From contig NZ_JAHOPB010000002.1 in the NCBI RefSeq assembly GCF_019039055.1, forward strand, positions 248,001-312,000: a DNA stretch of 64,000 bases, read 5' to 3'. Positions within the stretch are counted from its first letter, which is position 1. Each line of letters begins with the position of its first letter. The notes below the pieces were generated by a model. The model was given only the letters and a program-made list of their open reading frames with translations. It was not told the origin of the DNA and did no database searches. This document shows positions 33,516 through 40,942 of this stretch, piece by piece. This stretch comes from Reyranella humidisoli. Its GTDB lineage: Bacteria; Pseudomonadota; Alphaproteobacteria; Reyranellales; Reyranellaceae. Position numbers and translations under genes: made by a program.

Positions 33516-34267
33516 AGGATACACTCACCGGCCGGCTTGCGCTGGTCACGGGTGCGGGCCGCGGCAACGGCGCGGCCATCGCCCGCGGCCTCGCCGCCGC
33601 TGGCGCCCGCGTCATTGTCACGGATGTCGATCTCGATGCGGCGCGCACCATTGCCGACAGCATCGTCAGGGAGGGCGGCGACGCGCGCGGCCATGCGCTC
33701 GACGTCACCGATGCGGAAAGCTGCACCAAGCTTGCGCAGGACATCTCCCTGCTGGTCGGTCCGATCAGCATCCTGGTGAACAATGCCGGCATCTTCCTGC
33801 GCGGGGGCCTGATGGACCCGGACGGCCGGGCGCGTTGGGAACGCACGATGGAGGTGAACGTCCAGGGGCCTTTCAACGTCACCATGGCCTTTGTGGAGCA
33901 GCTCAAGCACACCAAGGGCAGCATCGTGAACATCGCCTCGATCAACTCCTTCATCGCGCCGGCCGGCAGCGGGGTCTATCCGGTCTCGAAGGGCGCGCTG
34001 GCCCAGTTCACGCGCGCGCTCGCGACGGAGCTGGCGCCCGACGGTGTGCGGGTGAACGCGCTGGCGCCGGGCATCATCGCCACCGCGATGACGGAGGTGA
34101 CGCGCGCCGATCCGAAGAAGCTGGAGGGCTTCCTCGCCCATGTGCCGATGAAGCGCGTGGGCCAGCCGGAGGAGCTGGCCGGGCCGGTGGTGTTCCTGTG
34201 TTCGGAGGCGGCGAGCTACATCACCGGCGCCATCCTGCCGGTCGACGGAGGCTACCTTGCCGTCTGA
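33512..34267 (+). CDS. SDR-family oxidoreductase
   Basis: Short-chain dehydrogenase/reductase, 251 aa, likely a cytoplasmic NAD(P)-dependent alcohol or ketone enzyme. It has the cofactor loop [16 protein letters not shown] (Asn replaces the usual Ile of GRGIG), NNAGIF, catalytic Ser in NIASINS and YPVSK with Tyr and Lys, and the C-terminal [14 protein letters not shown]. Translationally coupled to the DUF2783 gene. It probably belongs to the same catabolic unit as the FAD monooxygenase; substrate unknown. Confidence 0.88.
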   Translation: MKDTLTGRLALVTGAGRGNGAAIARGLAAAGARVIVTDVDLDAARTIADSIVREGGDARGHALDVTDAESCTKLAQDISLLVGPISILVNNAGIFLRGGLMDPDGRARWERTMEVNVQGPFNVTMAFVEQLKHTKGSIVNIASINSFIAPAGSGVYPVSKGALAQFTRALATELAPDGVRVNALAPGIIATAMTEVTRADPKKLEGFLAHVPMKRVGQPEELAGPVVFLCSEAASYITGAILPVDGGYLAV

Positions 34268-34763
34268 TCCAGCATCACTCGTGGTCCGGCCGGCCACGAT
34301 CGACGACGTCGACACGCTGCACCGCTTTTCGGTCGATCTCGCGACCTACGAGGACGAGCCCGATGCCGTCGGTTCGACCCCGCAGACCCTCGCTCGCGAC
34401 GGATTTGGCGAGAATCCTCAATTCGGGGCGCTGATCGCCGAGCGCGAGGGCAAAGCGGTGGGTTTCGCGCTCTACACGTTCAACTATTCCGTCTGGACCG
34501 CCGCACGCGGCCTCTTCATCGAGGACATCTGGGTGGTGCCCGAGGAACGTCGCGGCGGTGTCGCCCGCGCGCTGATGCAGGGTCTCGCCCGCGAATGCGA
34601 AGCCAAGGGCTACAAGCGCATCGACCTCAATGTGCTCGACTGGAACCCAGCACGCGGCTTCTACGAGCGGCTGGGCTATCGCTGGATCCGCAACTGGCTG
34701 CCCTACCGTCTGAGCGGCGAGGCGCTGGCCGCACTCGCTAGACCTTCTTCGAAAGACTCATGA
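34257..34763 (+). CDS. GNAT-family N-acetyltransferase
   Basis: A 168-aa GNAT fold protein that would transfer an acetyl group from acetyl-CoA. Motif A reads [27 protein letters not shown] in two adjoining parts, and the C-terminal [14 protein letters not shown] is a typical motif B. Diamine-type acetyltransferases have this layout, but the acceptor is unknown. A TTG start at 34257 is used because GGAGG stands five bases before it; a GTG at 34281 is an alternative. The end overlaps the convergent thioesterase gene by 26 bases. Confidence 0.82.
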   Translation: MPSDPASLVVRPATIDDVDTLHRFSVDLATYEDEPDAVGSTPQTLARDGFGENPQFGALIAEREGKAVGFALYTFNYSVWTAARGLFIEDIWVVPEERRGGVARALMQGLARECEAKGYKRIDLNVLDWNPARGFYERLGYRWIRNWLPYRLSGEALAALARPSSKDS

Positions 34764-35256
34764 CCCGACCAGCCTTGGCCGGCTTGGGCAGACCCTCGTG
34801 GGTCTTCCAGATTGCGTCGAGACGCTCGGCCGCCGGCACCGGCCAGGGCCCGGAACGCCGCGTGGCATAGTCGATGTTCATGACGATCGTTTCGTTGGTC
34901 GCGGCCAGGTAGTCCTGCTCGGCATGGTACATCTCATGGAAGAGATGCACCTTCTTGGCATCGCGGGCCAGCAGCTGTGTGGTGAAGCGCAGCGGCGCGC
35001 CTTCGCGGACCTCGCGGTCGTAGGTGACGTGGGTTTCCAGCACGAAGGTCATGCCCAGCTTGCCGTCGACGTAGCGACGGCCCAGCCCCATGTTACGCAT
35101 GAACGCGCCGGAAGCCTGGTCGAAGGCCGCGACGTAGAAGGCCACGTTCATGTGGCCGTTCCAGTCGACCCATTCGGGAATCACGGTAGAGCGGTGGGTG
35201 TCGAGCGGGGCGCGGGTGATCAGTTCGGGAAGTTCGTACGGCAGGGACTGAAGCAT
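34738..35256 (-). CDS. Hotdog-fold acyl-CoA thioesterase, paralog 1
   Basis: A 172-aa 4HBT-type hotdog protein expected to hydrolyse an acyl-CoA thioester. The motif IPEWVDWNGHMNVAFYVAAF contains the Asp/Trp-Asn-Gly-His catalytic loop of the YbgC/FcbC group, and the ERLDAIWKTHEGLPKPAKAG tail is shared with its neighbour. It is clearly homologous to the gene immediately upstream (35265-35777), so this is a tandem duplication. Stop overlaps the convergent GNAT gene. Confidence 0.86.
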   Translation of the reverse strand: MLQSLPYELPELITRAPLDTHRSTVIPEWVDWNGHMNVAFYVAAFDQASGAFMRNMGLGRRYVDGKLGMTFVLETHVTYDREVREGAPLRFTTQLLARDAKKVHLFHEMYHAEQDYLAATNETIVMNIDYATRRSGPWPVPAAERLDAIWKTHEGLPKPAKAGRVMSLSKKV

Positions 35257-35264
35257 GGACGCTG

Positions 35265-35777
35265 TTACTTCTTCTTGATTCCGATGAGGCGGCCGGCCTG
35301 GACGGGCCGGGGGAGGGCGGCGTGGGCGGCCGCAAGCTTTTCGATTCGCTCCATGGCGAAGTCCGGCCAGGGAGCCGAGCGGCGGCTGTTATAGTCGATG
35401 TTCATCAACATCAATTCGTTGGTCGCGGCGAGATAGCCTTCCTTCGCATGATACATCATGTGGATGAAATGGAGGCGCTTGGCATCGTGGTCGAGGATCT
35501 GCGTCGTGATGCGCAAGTCGTCGCCTTCCTTGACTTCCCGATCGTAGGTCACGTGCGCCTCGAGCACGAAGGTCATGCCGATCTTGTCGCGCGTGTATTC
35601 CCAGCCGCAGCCGAACTGCTGGCAGAGCGTGTCGGTCGCCTTGTCGAAGGCCACGACGTAGTAACCCACGTTCATGTGGCCGTTCCAGTCGATCCAGTCG
35701 GGCAGCACGGTGGCGGGGTGGCGATCGAGCGGCGCCGCGAGGTCGAGATCGATCATGGGGTACGGAGCTAATTTCAT
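35265..35777 (-). CDS. Hotdog-fold acyl-CoA thioesterase, paralog 2
   Basis: A 170-aa sister of the downstream gene with the same loop (LPDWIDWNGHMNVGYYVVAF), the shared VTYDREVKEGDDLRITTQ stretch and the same ending (LPRPVQAGRLIGIKKK). Only eight bases separate the two, so they form an operon. Such proteins are sometimes fused to or paired with carnitine dehydrogenases, but none is in this window. Acyl substrate unknown. Confidence 0.86.
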   Translation of the reverse strand: MKLAPYPMIDLDLAAPLDRHPATVLPDWIDWNGHMNVGYYVVAFDKATDTLCQQFGCGWEYTRDKIGMTFVLEAHVTYDREVKEGDDLRITTQILDHDAKRLHFIHMMYHAKEGYLAATNELMLMNIDYNSRRSAPWPDFAMERIEKLAAAHAALPRPVQAGRLIGIKKK

Positions 35778-35845
35778 GCGATCGACCGTAGCGAAGAGTC
35801 ACCGCGCACCACAAGTTCCGAGCAACGGCGTTGCGAGGAGCGAAC

Positions 35846-36589
35846 ATGGCGAAGAAGACGAAGGCGGTCGTGCTGGGCGTTGGTGCCGAGCGGGGGCTGG
35901 GTGCGGCGGCGAGTCGCCGCTTCGCGAAAGAGGGCTACCACGTGCTCGTAGCGGGCCGTACCGGGCCCAAGATCGACAAGGTTGCGCTGGGCATCCGCAA
36001 CGCCGGCGGAGCGGCGACGGCGATCGTGGTCGACGGCACGAAGGAGGACGAGGTCGCCGCGCTGTTCGACAAGGCGATGGCCGACGATGCGGAGGGCGCG
36101 CCGACCGACCTGCTGGTCTTCAACATGGGCAACAACGCCGCCGTCGATTTCCGCGAGATGACGGCGCAGCATTTCGAGGACTCCTGGCGGGTCGGCTGCT
36201 TCGCCGGCTTCCTGTTTGGCCGGGAAGCCATGCGCCGTCTGGCGCCGTTGGGCCGCGGCACGGTGATTTTCACCGGCGCCTCGGGTTCGCTGCGCGGCCG
36301 TCCGCGCTTTGCCGCCTTCAACGCGACCAAGGGCGGTCTGCGCCTGCTGGTGCAGTCGATGGCGCGCGAGTTCGGGCCTCAGGGCATCCATGTCGCGCAT
36401 GCCATCATCGACGGCGGCATCGAGGGCGAACGTCTCCTCTCGCGCATGCCCGACCGCGCGGACAAGGCGGGCCCCGATGGGCTGCTGAACATCGACGCCA
36501 TCGCCGACAGCTACTGGCACCTGCACCGCCAGCACCGCAGCGCCTGGACCCATGAAATCGACCTGCGGCCCTACAAGGAGCCGTTTTAG
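35846..36589 (+). CDS. SDR-family protein lacking the catalytic Tyr
   Basis: A 247-aa short-chain dehydrogenase-like protein. It has the cofactor loop VVLGVGAERGLGAAASRRF, FNMGNNA in place of NNAG, and Ser in FTGASGS, but the YxxxK catalytic motif reads FNATK (AAFNATKGGLR), so Phe replaces Tyr. It may bind NAD(P) without normal SDR chemistry, or use another acid. The ATG at 35846 has GAGGAG before it. A palindromic repeat begins three bases after the stop. Confidence 0.82.
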   Translation: MAKKTKAVVLGVGAERGLGAAASRRFAKEGYHVLVAGRTGPKIDKVALGIRNAGGAATAIVVDGTKEDEVAALFDKAMADDAEGAPTDLLVFNMGNNAAVDFREMTAQHFEDSWRVGCFAGFLFGREAMRRLAPLGRGTVIFTGASGSLRGRPRFAAFNATKGGLRLLVQSMAREFGPQGIHVAHAIIDGGIEGERLLSRMPDRADKAGPDGLLNIDAIADSYWHLHRQHRSAWTHEIDLRPYKEPF

Positions 36590-36592
36590 CCA

Positions 36593-36735
36593 CCCGTCGT
36601 CCCGAGCGAAGCGCCCCCTCGGAAGCCCTCGGGGCAGGCTCCGGCGTGCAGTCGAGGGACCTTTTTTCGCTTCGACACACTGTGCCTCGGAAAAGCGGTC
36701 CCTCGGCTTCGCTGCGCTCCGCTCGGGACGACGGG
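36593..36735. repeat. Intergenic palindromic repeat, family B
   Basis: Outer 16-bp arms are perfect inverted copies (36593-36608 and 36720-36735, core CGTCGTCCCGAGCG). Inner arms around GTCGAGGGACC (36651-36661) and GGTCCCTCGGC (36697-36707) pair with one mismatch. The 143-bp element fills the gap between the convergent SDR and hydrolase genes almost exactly, so it may act as a two-way terminator. Only one copy is in the window. Confidence 0.88.
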
Positions 36736-36742
36736 ATATTGC

Positions 36743-37465
36743 TCAACGCGGAATGGCCAGCAGTTCCGCCGTGACGAGATCGGGCGCCGAGATGATGCAG
36801 TTGTGGCCGGCTTCGATCGAGCGGTAGCGGACATGCGGCATGGTCTGCACCTTCTCGTGCATGCCGGCCGACACCGGATAGCGCGGCTTGGTGCAGGCGA
36901 CGTAGGTCATGGGACGGCCGTTGCCCGCCGGATTGTGCAGCTTGATCGGCTTGGTGTAGCAGGCGACCGGATGCGGCGTGAGGTGCCGGTGCGTCCAGGC
37001 GGCCAGCACTGGGTCGTCGATGATCAGGCTGCCGACCGGCGCGAAGGGCAGCACCTCGGTGTCGTTCACGACCTTCATCAGCTTCTTCCGCTTGGCCACG
37101 ATCTCGGGCGGGATGCGGCCGAAGATCGACTGGCCGTCGGTCGCTATGCCGCCGTCGATGATGACGAGATGGCCGATCCGCTCGGGGATGCGATCGGTGA
37201 CGAGCGTGGCGATCAGGCTGCCGAAGCTGTGACCGACGAGCACGATGTCGCGCAGGTCTTCCTTCTCCAGGGTGGCGATCGTCTCGGCCAGGAAGACGTC
37301 GTTGTCGAGATCGGGCGAGAGTTCCGCCGCGCGCTCGCCGACGCCGCGAAAGGGCAGGGCGCGGGCATCGTGGCCGGCGGCGCGCAGCCTTTCGACGACG
37401 AACTGGAACGACCACGCGCCCATCCAGGCGCCGGGAAGACATACATAGGTACGGGACTTGCTCAT
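36743..37465 (-). CDS. Alpha/beta hydrolase, esterase type
   Basis: A 240-aa alpha/beta hydrolase. The oxyanion region is VCLPGAWMGAWSF, the nucleophile elbow is VGHSFGSL (Ser) and the catalytic His is in IEAGHNCIISAPD. The layout resembles salicylate/methyl esterases of the plant MES type and EstC-like bacterial enzymes. No signal peptide is present, so it is probably cytoplasmic. It starts directly after the stop of the ankyrin gene with no spacer, indicating co-transcription. Substrate unknown. Confidence 0.85.
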   Translation of the reverse strand: MSKSRTYVCLPGAWMGAWSFQFVVERLRAAGHDARALPFRGVGERAAELSPDLDNDVFLAETIATLEKEDLRDIVLVGHSFGSLIATLVTDRIPERIGHLVIIDGGIATDGQSIFGRIPPEIVAKRKKLMKVVNDTEVLPFAPVGSLIIDDPVLAAWTHRHLTPHPVACYTKPIKLHNPAGNGRPMTYVACTKPRYPVSAGMHEKVQTMPHVRYRSIEAGHNCIISAPDLVTAELLAIPR

Positions 37466-38044
37466 TCAGCGCGCGCCGGCGGCCTCCAGGATCGAGGCGA
37501 TCTCGCGCTGGCCGCGCTGGCGCGCATGACCGAGCGGCGTGACGCCCTGGTTGTCGGGTAGATTGACGTCGGCGCGGCGTGCAAGCAGCAGGCGCGTGAT
37601 CTCGACGTAGGGCGGGCCGCCGTCGCCCAGGATCACGACCTCCAGCAGGGCGGTCCAGCCGAGCCGGTTCACGTGATTGACGTCGATCGCGGTCTTCAGC
37701 AGTTCCCGCACCGTCTCGACATGGCCGTGATGGCAGGCCGGAATCAGCGCTGTGCCGCCGTAGCGGTTGGTACTCCCGAGGTCGGCGCCGGCCTGCAGGG
37801 TGAGCTTCAGGATCTCCAGCCGGCCCCGGGCGCCGGCCAGCAGGAAGGCGCTGTCGCGCATCTCGTCCTGGGCGTTGACGTTGGTGCCGGCGGCGATCAG
37901 GCGTCGCGCGGTCTCGACGTCGTTGCGCTGCGTGGCCTCGATCAGGGCGCGCTCGTCGGCGGTGAGGGTCTGGGCTGTCACGGCCCCGCTCCATAGCAGA
38001 ACCAGCAGGGAGAGGACGAGGCGCAGCATTTCTCGGGTTTTCAT
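37466..38044 (-). CDS. Exported ankyrin-repeat protein
   Basis: A 192-aa protein with a signal peptide (LRLVLSLLVLLWSGAVTAQ, likely cut after AQ) and four to five ankyrin repeats (for example NDVETARRLIAAGTNVNAQD and VEITRLLLARRADVNLPDNQ). Ankyrin repeats mediate protein binding; the partner is unknown. The ATG at 38044 is chosen because the signal peptide starts there, though the frame is open for 53 more codons upstream. It is divergent from the CurA-like gene with only 37 bases between them. Confidence 0.85.
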   Translation of the reverse strand: MKTREMLRLVLSLLVLLWSGAVTAQTLTADERALIEATQRNDVETARRLIAAGTNVNAQDEMRDSAFLLAGARGRLEILKLTLQAGADLGSTNRYGGTALIPACHHGHVETVRELLKTAIDVNHVNRLGWTALLEVVILGDGGPPYVEITRLLLARRADVNLPDNQGVTPLGHARQRGQREIASILEAAGAR

Positions 38045-38081
38045 CGCCGTGGTAACGTGCCGCAAACAAACGGAGGATGCC

Positions 38082-39104
38082 ATGGCCACCAATCGTCGCG
38101 TGCTGCTGAAGTCGCGCCCGCAGGGCGAACCGACACTCGCCAATTTCGATATCGTCGACCAGCCGATCCCCGAACCCAAGGACGGCGAATATCTCTCGCG
38201 CACGATCTGGATGTCGCTCGATCCCTACATGCGTGGCCGCATGGCGGAGGCGAAGGGCTACGCCTCCAACGTCAATCTCGGCGATGCGATGGTGGGCGGC
38301 ACGGTGGGCCAGGTCGTGAAGTCGAAGAACCCGCGTTTCAAGGAAGGCGACTACGTCGTCGAGTATGCCGGCTGGCAGAGCTACGCCGTCTCGACCGGCG
38401 ACATGTCGATGAAGCTCGATCCGGACGCCGCGCCGCTTTCGACCGCGCTTTCGGTACTGGGGATGCCGGGCATGACGGCCTGGTGGGGTCTGATGGAGAT
38501 CGGCAAGCCCAAGGCGGGTGAGACGGTCGTCGTGTCCGCGGCCTCAGGCGCCGTCGGTTCGGTTGTCGGACAGCTCGCGAAGCTGAAGGGCTGCCGCGCC
38601 GTCGGCATCGCCGGCGGCAAGGACAAGTGCGACTATGTCGTGAACGAGCTGGGCTTCGACGCCTGCGTCGACTATCGCGCGGCCGGCGGCAACCTGTTCA
38701 AGGAACTGCGGGCCGCGGCGCCCAAGGGCATCGACATCTACTTCGAGAATGTCGGCGGCGCGGTGCAGGCGGCGGTCGTCCCGCAGCTCAACGACTTCGC
38801 GCGGGTGCCGCTGTGCGGGCTTATCGCGCACTACAACGAGATGCAGATGAGCCCCGGTCCCGACTGGCGCCTGCTGCTGATCAAGCGCGCCACCGTGACG
38901 GGCTTCATCGTGTCGGATCACTTCGGCCAGATGGCCGACTTCTGGAAGGAAGTGCCGGCCGCGGTGAAGGCCGGCAAGATCAAGTACCGCGAGGATATCG
39001 TGAAAGGCATCGAGAATGCGCCCGAGGCCTTCATCGGCCTGCTCAAGGGCCGGAACTTCGGCAAGCTGCTGGTGCAGGTCGCCGAGGATCCGACCCGGAA
39101 GTAG
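38082..39104 (+). CDS. CurA-like NADPH-dependent oxidoreductase (MDR family)
   Basis: Zinc-free medium-chain reductase, 340 aa, of the leukotriene B4 dehydrogenase/PTGR/curcumin reductase group, which reduce alpha,beta-unsaturated ketones with NADPH. The N-terminus LLKSRPQGEPTLANFDIVD and SLDPYMRGRM are typical; the cofactor loop is SAASGAVGSVVGQLAKLKGC and YFENVGG follows. The ATG at 38082 has GGAGG six to ten bases upstream. It is a single-gene unit, followed by a family A repeat. Confidence 0.92.
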   Translation: MATNRRVLLKSRPQGEPTLANFDIVDQPIPEPKDGEYLSRTIWMSLDPYMRGRMAEAKGYASNVNLGDAMVGGTVGQVVKSKNPRFKEGDYVVEYAGWQSYAVSTGDMSMKLDPDAAPLSTALSVLGMPGMTAWWGLMEIGKPKAGETVVVSAASGAVGSVVGQLAKLKGCRAVGIAGGKDKCDYVVNELGFDACVDYRAAGGNLFKELRAAAPKGIDIYFENVGGAVQAAVVPQLNDFARVPLCGLIAHYNEMQMSPGPDWRLLLIKRATVTGFIVSDHFGQMADFWKEVPAAVKAGKIKYREDIVKGIENAPEAFIGLLKGRNFGKLLVQVAEDPTRK

Positions 39105-39135
39105 TTGCTAAACTCACCTCAGGTTGACCCACTTA

Positions 39136-39245
39136 CCTCATCCTGAGGAGGCCGCGCCGCGGCCGTCTCGAAGGATGGGCAACTGACTAAGTGCTGGTGC
39201 CCACCCTTCGAGACGCGCTCCTCCGGAGCGCTCCTCAGGGTGAGG
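39136..39245. repeat. Intergenic palindromic repeat, family A copy 2
   Basis: Same plan as the element at 19351-19458: outer arms 39136-39150 and 39230-39245 (core CCTCAnCCTGAGGAG) and inner arms 39166-39180 and 39199-39213 (core TCTCGAAGGnTGGGC). Arms are conserved between copies while the middle differs. It lies between the convergent CurA-like and HdeD-like genes. Nothing else is seen in the 39105-39288 gap. Confidence 0.88.
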
Positions 39246-39288
39246 TCGTTGTTGGGAAAAGCTGTGAGATTTTCTTGAGCAGAAGACT

Positions 39289-39873
39289 CTAAGCGGCGGG
39301 ACGGTTCTTCAGCGCGAGGCCCATCGTCACCCAGCCCGACCCGATGAAGATCAGGTCGATGCCGAGGAAGATGCCCAGGACGAAGAAGCTGGAGGCCGGC
39401 CACTGGGCGATGATCATCACGCCCAGCAGCAGCGTGACGAGACCCGAGACGACGACCCAGCCCCAGGGCTTGCCGGCCGACTTCATGCTGAAGGCGAGGA
39501 AGATGCGCAGCACGCCGCCGGCCACGAGCGCCGCGCCCAGCATCAGGGTGAGGATGGTGGCGGCTGCGAAGGGGTTCATGATGGCGATGAAACCGGCGCC
39601 GACATAGAGCAGGCCGAGCAGCATCCAGACCGCGAACTTGCCCCAGCCCTTGACGCTGAAGGCCGCGACGATTTCGGCTGCTCCGCCCATGATCATCATG
39701 ATGCCGATAATCATTACGGCCGATGCCGTGGCCGCGACCGCGCTGCCCACCGCGATGAAGCCGGCGATCAGGAACACGACGCCCAGCGCCACGATCCATC
39801 CCCACTTGGCGCGCAGGACCTTCAGTCCTTCCGCGAGGTTCGGAGGAAGAGGATTATTGGCCGACATCGTCAT
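39289..39873 (-). CDS. HdeD/DUF308-family membrane protein
   Basis: A 194-aa protein with six hydrophobic helices and short loops (for example WGWIVALGVVFLIAGFIAVG and AVMIIGIMMIMGGAAEIVAA), the repeat pattern of the HdeD/DUF308 family. In enterobacteria HdeD is tied to acid resistance at high cell density; a role here is not known. The ATG at 39873 has GGAG upstream. It is divergent from the Nudix gene, with about 100 bases between starts. Confidence 0.87.
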   Translation of the reverse strand: MTMSANNPLPPNLAEGLKVLRAKWGWIVALGVVFLIAGFIAVGSAVAATASAVMIIGIMMIMGGAAEIVAAFSVKGWGKFAVWMLLGLLYVGAGFIAIMNPFAAATILTLMLGAALVAGGVLRIFLAFSMKSAGKPWGWVVVSGLVTLLLGVMIIAQWPASSFFVLGIFLGIDLIFIGSGWVTMGLALKNRPAA

Positions 39874-39978
39874 GGCTTGCTCCTTCAGAGCGGAATGGAC
39901 GTTGTTAGGATACACCCGCCCATTGGCACTGTCGCCGCTTGTATGGGACACTTCGCCGTCACAGAAATGCAGGAAGAC

Positions 39979-40818
39979 ATGAACGAACCGAAGAAAGAGG
40001 CGCCGCCGCCGCGTCCCGCCACCACCGTGTTGCTGCTGCGCCCGTCCCAACCGGGCGATGCCGCCTCGCCGCTCGAAGTGTTCATGGTCGTGCGCCATCA
40101 CCAGATCGATTCCTTCTCCGGCGCGCTGGTTTTTCCCGGCGGCAAGCTCGAGGACGCCGATGGAAGCGCGTCGTTGCGCGCCCGCTGTGGCGGCGCCGAC
40201 GCGATAGGCGATGCGGAACTCAAGTTCCGCGTCGCCGGCGTGCGCGAAGCCTTCGAGGAATGCGGCGTGCTGCTGGCGCGCAAGCGCGGCCAGCGGGCGC
40301 TGATCGCCGCGGCCGACCTCAAGGGGATCGAGGAGCGCTGGCGCGCCAAGCTGGCCAAGGACGAGGCGAGCATCGTCGACATGGTCGAGGCCGAGGATCT
40401 CGAGATCGCGACCGACCTGATGACGCCTTACGCGCACTGGATCACGCCGACCTTCGTGCCCAAGCGGTTCGACACATGGTTCTTCCTGGCCGAGGCGCCC
40501 GAGGACCAGGTGGCGCTGCACGATGGCTCCGAATCGACGGACTCGGTCTGGATCGGGCCGCAGGAGGCGATCGACGAGGCGACGGCGGGCAAGCGCACTC
40601 TCGTTCATGCCACGACCAAGAACCTGGAACTGCTGGCGGAGGGAAAGACGGTTGGCGGCGCGATCGCCGCTGCGAAGGTGCGCAAGATCGTCACCGTCCA
40701 GCCCTGGGTCGAAGCGAGGGACGGCAAGAAGTTCCTGCATATCCCCGAAGGGGCGGGCTATCGCAATCTCATCCGCGAAATGCCGCCGTCCGGTGGTGTT
40801 CCGCAGACCGGAAGATAA
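39979..40818 (+). CDS. Nudix hydrolase, NUDT19-like
   Basis: A 279-aa Nudix protein. LVFPGGKLEDAD is separated from the core REAFEECGVLLA by a long insert, the arrangement seen in the NUDT19 group of CoA or acyl-CoA diphosphatases. The Glu residues of the REx2EE core that bind metal are present. The next operon handles CoA thioesters, which fits such a role but does not prove it. The ATG at 39979 follows AGGAAG; in-frame ATGs at 39943 and 39967 are possible. Confidence 0.87.
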   Translation: MNEPKKEAPPPRPATTVLLLRPSQPGDAASPLEVFMVVRHHQIDSFSGALVFPGGKLEDADGSASLRARCGGADAIGDAELKFRVAGVREAFEECGVLLARKRGQRALIAAADLKGIEERWRAKLAKDEASIVDMVEAEDLEIATDLMTPYAHWITPTFVPKRFDTWFFLAEAPEDQVALHDGSESTDSVWIGPQEAIDEATAGKRTLVHATTKNLELLAEGKTVGGAIAAAKVRKIVTVQPWVEARDGKKFLHIPEGAGYRNLIREMPPSGGVPQTGR

Positions 40819-40888
40819 TTTCGCGGTTGCGACTGGCGTGTGCAAAAGCGTCTCGCCCGGCCCGGGCGAGCGCGCTAAGAGCGAAGTC

Positions 40889-40904
40889 ATAAACGCTCGT
40901 TCAT
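40889..40904. promoter_or_regulatory. Near-palindrome resembling a TetR-family operator
   Basis: ATAAACGCTCGTTCAT matches its own reverse complement at 12 of 16 bases around the AACG-CT-CGTT core. It lies 38 bases before the ATG of the HMGS-like gene and just after a perfect 9-bp hairpin (40852-40870). TetR-type regulators of acyl-CoA operons often use sites of this size. No regulator gene of this kind is in the window. Confidence 0.45.
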
Positions 40905-40942
40905 GAACCGACTGCGGTCGGACCAGGTGGAGGAAGACAACG

